64,000 nucleotides of DNA from Haloarcula salinisoli (GTDB lineage Archaea > Halobacteriota > Halobacteria > Halobacteriales > Haloarculaceae). The notes below the pieces were generated by a model that ran no database searches, was not told where the DNA came from, and saw only the letters and a program-made list of their open reading frames with translations. Positions 61,850-64,000 of this stretch are shown here, piece after piece. How positions within the stretch are numbered: the stretch's first letter is position 1; each line of letters begins with the position of its first letter. Both the position numbers and the translations under genes were made by a program. The DNA lies in assembly GCF_019599405.1 (NCBI RefSeq), contig NZ_RKLQ01000001.1, positions 1,426,001 to 1,490,000 on the forward strand. The letters run 5' to 3'.

Positions 61850-62749
61850 ATGGCCAGTGAGTCGACCGACGAGGGGGTGGTCGCCGTCGAACTGCCGCCG
61901 GAGCTCGACGAGTGGCTCGACGAGCGCGCGCGGGAACTGGGCGAACCGCGCGAGGAGCTCGTCACGCAGTTGCTGGCGGCGTACCGCACGACGACGGAGC
62001 GTGACGGGGGCGACCTGGCGACCGCGCTCGACGTCGAAGCCCGCGTCGAGGACGCGATGCAGGACGAACTCGACGCCGCCGTCGCGGCGGCCGTCGACGA
62101 CGTCCTCGAAGAACGCGTCGACTCGACAGTGCGTGACCGGTTGCCCGATATCACCGACGCCGTCGAGTCCCGCGTCGAGGGGCGGCTGGACGCGGTCGAG
62201 GACGACTTCACCGAGAAGATTACCGACGTTCGCCAGCGGGTCGTCCAGCTCAAACGCGAACTGGACGGCAAGGCGCCCGCCGACCACGACGCCTTCGAGA
62301 CGGTCGAGGAACTGGACGGGAGCGTCGCCGAACTGAACCGCGAACTCGTCGCGGCCCGTGACGAGTTCGAGGACGATATGACCGCCCAGACAGAGCGCGT
62401 CGACGACCTGGAGACTCGCTTCGACGAGTTCGAGCAGCGACTCGACGACACCGAGGAGAAGCTCAAACGTGTCGCCTGGGTCGTCAACGACCTGCGGGAC
62501 GACCAGGGCGGCCGCGACGCCCACCAGAAGGCCGTCGACCGCATCAAACGCGCCGCCGCACAGGAGGGTATCTCGTCGGCGTCGTGTCAGAGCTGCGGCG
62601 AGAAAGTCGAGATCGGACTGCTCACCGACCCGCAGTGTCCCCACTGCAGCTCGACGGTCTCGGACGTCCAGCCCGAGGGCGGTATCATCCGCAAGAAGGC
62701 GTCGCTCGTCACCGCCGCACAGCTAGAGGCAGGGCCGACAGATGAGTGA
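61850..62749 (+). CDS. Coiled-coil protein with N-terminal RHH-like domain and C-terminal zinc ribbon
   Basis: 299 residues. Residues 9-45 (VVAVELPPELDEWLDERARELG then EPREELVTQLLAAYR) resemble a ribbon-helix-helix domain. About 50-225 is a long heptad-like coiled coil rich in Asp/Glu/Val/Leu/Arg. Residues about 247-270 hold CQSCGEK...CPHCSS, a zinc ribbon, and the tail is basic then acidic. This could be an SMC-like architectural DNA protein or a scaffold for the ATPase-like protein before it. CCTTAACTATC box about 29 bp upstream. ATG of the next gene overlaps its stop. Confidence 0.75.
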   Translation: MASESTDEGVVAVELPPELDEWLDERARELGEPREELVTQLLAAYRTTTERDGGDLATALDVEARVEDAMQDELDAAVAAAVDDVLEERVDSTVRDRLPDITDAVESRVEGRLDAVEDDFTEKITDVRQRVVQLKRELDGKAPADHDAFETVEELDGSVAELNRELVAARDEFEDDMTAQTERVDDLETRFDEFEQRLDDTEEKLKRVAWVVNDLRDDQGGRDAHQKAVDRIKRAAAQEGISSASCQSCGEKVEIGLLTDPQCPHCSSTVSDVQPEGGIIRKKASLVTAAQLEAGPTDE

Positions 62750-63404
62750 CGACGAGCGCGACGACCCGTTCGAAAACCTCGAGGACCCAGCGGACCGCGA
62801 GGGCGACCCGTTCGAGCGCCTCGGCGATACCGGGCCGGACGAGACGGCGGGGGAGAGCGACGCCGAGCAGGCAGATGGAGACAGTACGCCAGACGCGCCA
62901 GCCGGGACCGGGGGCGACTCGACTACGGACGCCGACGACGAGCCCGCTTTCGAGGAGGAGTTCATCGACGAGGGCGACCCCTTCGAGAGCGGCCCGGGCA
63001 CGACACCCAGCCCGTCGCCCGCGGGCGGCAGCGGTGCCAGCGAGCCAGTGGAAGACGACACGCTCGGCGGTGACGACCCATTCGCGGGGATGGACGGTCG
63101 CGAGGGGGACCCGTTCGGCGAGGGCGAGAGCGCCTTCGAGTCGGTCGACGTCGAGAGCGTCGACGCCGACGAGGTCTGGGAATCGCTGAACGAAGAGCCC
63201 GAAACCGCGACTGTCGAGGGCACCCGCTACACCGACGTATCGAAACACCGCTTCTGCGAGCAGTGTGAGTTCTTCTCGAGTCCGCCCAACGCCCACTGTA
63301 CCCACGAGGAGGCCGAGATAATCGAGTACCTCGATATGGAGACGGTCCGGCTGCTGAACTGTCCCGTCGTCGCCGAGCAGCGCGAGCTCGAAGACGAGGG
63401 GTAA
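62742..63404 (+). CDS. Acidic protein with five DPF motifs and C-terminal cysteine cluster
   Basis: 220 residues. Residues 1-150 are disordered and acidic with five DPF-type motifs (DDPFENLED, GDPFERLGD, GDPFESGPG, DDPFAGMDG and GDPFGEGE). The C-terminal 70 residues contain CEQCEFF, HCTHEEAEI and LNCPVV: four to five cysteines and histidines that may bind a metal or a cluster. Overlaps the coiled-coil gene by 8 nt, so the two are translationally coupled. The repeated DPF looks like a tethering motif for a partner, perhaps the coiled-coil protein. Confidence 0.75.
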   Translation: MSDDERDDPFENLEDPADREGDPFERLGDTGPDETAGESDAEQADGDSTPDAPAGTGGDSTTDADDEPAFEEEFIDEGDPFESGPGTTPSPSPAGGSGASEPVEDDTLGGDDPFAGMDGREGDPFGEGESAFESVDVESVDADEVWESLNEEPETATVEGTRYTDVSKHRFCEQCEFFSSPPNAHCTHEEAEIIEYLDMETVRLLNCPVVAEQRELEDEG

Positions 63405-63436
63405 GACACTTTTGCGGGGGTCGTCGAATACCGCAT

Positions 63437-63754
63437 ATGCAGTTCTGTGACGAGTGCGGGTCGATGATGAAAAAGCAAGACGGCGTGATGCAGTGTACGA
63501 GCTGTGATTATACGGCAGACCAGGACAGCGACGGGGATTTCGTGAGCACGGAGGAACAGTCAGGCGACGAGCTCATCGAGACCGAGGAGGGCGACAATTT
63601 CGAGGGTAAACCCACTGCCGACGACGTCATCTGTGACGAGTGTGGCCACACCAAAGCGTGGTACACCATCAAACAGACCGGCGCGGCCGACGAGCCGCCG
63701 ACTCGATTCTTCAAGTGCCAGGAGTGTGGCTACCGCTGGCGCGAGTACAACTGA
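63437..63754 (+). CDS. tfs: Transcription factor S (TFS)
   Basis: 105 residues. N-terminal ribbon C4, C7, C20, C23 (MQFCDECGSMMKK..MQCTSC), an acidic linker, and the C-terminal ribbon (ICDECGHTKAWY..FFKCQECGYRWREYN) with the conserved ADEPPT tip that donates acidic residues to the polymerase active site for transcript cleavage. CACTTTTGCG box about 26 bp upstream. Confidence 0.95.
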   Translation: MQFCDECGSMMKKQDGVMQCTSCDYTADQDSDGDFVSTEEQSGDELIETEEGDNFEGKPTADDVICDECGHTKAWYTIKQTGAADEPPTRFFKCQECGYRWREYN

Positions 63755-63786
63755 CGCTCCAGCCGGGGTCGAAGTCACCTGAAAGC

Positions 63787-63796
63787 TTTTACATGT
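63787..63796 (+). promoter_or_regulatory. A/T box of the last lipoprotein gene
   Basis: GCTTTTACAT centred about 25 bp before the ATG at 63816. Confidence 0.5.
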
Positions 63797-63815
63797 CTCG
63801 CCGGTAGCGCCAGCC

Positions 63816-64000
63816 ATGCAGCGCCGCCGCCTCCTCGCGCTCGTCGGGTCGCTGGCCGCCGGCAGTGGCTGTACCGGCTCCGGCGACGACCCGTCGGTCG
63901 ACAGCACCGTGACGCCGGCCCCGGTCCCGACGGCGGGCGGGACCCGGACCCCCACGCTGGACGGGGACGTCCAGATAACGGCGGCCATGGTCCAGCCAGG
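63816..64000 (+). CDS. Lipoprotein (partial, runs off the window)
   Basis: Only the first 61 residues are present. MQRRRLLALVGSLAAGSGC has arginines, a short hydrophobic core and a lipobox (SGC at 17-19), followed by a Thr/Pro-rich linker with PTAGGTRTPT. The functional domain is outside the window, so no function can be given. Confidence 0.7.
   Translation, partial: MQRRRLLALVGSLAAGSGCTGSGDDPSVDSTVTPAPVPTAGGTRTPTLDGDVQITAAMVQP

Overview
The window is chromosomal DNA of a halophilic archaeon (class Halobacteria). The evidence is high GC with strong G/C bias at third codon positions, very acidic proteins, archaeal information-processing genes (TFB, TFS, aIF2-beta, Rpo3/Rpo6/Rpo10, S17e, L18e), Tat-type lipoprotein signals, an archaeosortase-type PGF anchor, and many TATA boxes centred about 24-32 bp before a start codon, as expected for leaderless transcripts. 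Family-level placement (perhaps Haloarculaceae) is only a guess.

Layout. 1-4.9 kb: an isoprenoid/lipid operon on the minus strand (mvk, ipk, an acidic-tailed membrane protein, an RNase J-type nuclease, and idsA cut by the window edge). 5-8.6 kb: a small accessory segment (ribbon-helix-helix regulator, lipoprotein, cytochrome P450, two DUF5518-type membrane proteins). 8.7-14.8 kb: a ribosome/RNA polymerase/enolase cluster (tRNA-Ser, S13, S4, S11, Rpo3, tRNA-Leu, L18e, L13, S9, Rpo10, Rpo6, enolase, S2). 15-18.4 kb: a HalOD1-like protein, MoaA, a Mrp/NBP35 ATPase and S17e. 18.5-21.7 kb: a tightly overlapping four-gene cofactor operon (cofD, a Dus-like TIM barrel, a CitG-like enzyme, DUF447). 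21.9-31 kb: protein phosphatase, HD hydrolase, amidohydrolase, Usp, and a biotin block (birA plus the two subunits of a biotin-dependent acyl-CoA carboxylase). 31-36.3 kb: DNA glycosylase-like protein, regulator, exporter, DUF555, UPF0058, aIF2-beta, zinc ribbon and TFB. 36.5-42.7 kb: a repeat-rich surface protein, a hairpin array, a regulator/membrane pair, DUF4397 and DUF357 proteins, and a thioredoxin reductase. 42.9-53.6 kb: small zinc ribbons, then a proline catabolism module (P5C dehydrogenase-like ALDH, Bat-type regulator, proline dehydrogenase) next to a complete Liv-type ABC importer operon and two EamA exporters. 53.7-64 kb: riboflavin pathway reductase ArfC, a GCS-like enzyme, IlvD, beta-RFAP synthase, a RecA/KaiC-like protein with a broken Walker A followed by a coiled-coil zinc-ribbon protein and an acidic DPF-repeat protein, TFS, and the start of a lipoprotein.

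The most interesting signals are these: (i) a shared CCATGGTCGG palindromic site just upstream of A/T boxes at the ALDH, regulator and proline dehydrogenase/Liv promoters, which looks like a private regulon; (ii) a 36-residue CxxC microprotein overlapping the ALDH stop codon; (iii) hairpins with a near-constant 11-nt loop but different stems at two distant loci; (iv) an array of short hairpins that appears to have amplified the 3' end of a gene; (v) the uncharacterised ATPase-like/coiled-coil/DPF cluster; (vi) a small ORF coupled to a TTG-initiated exporter. No insertion sequence, CRISPR array, rRNA gene or prophage was seen.
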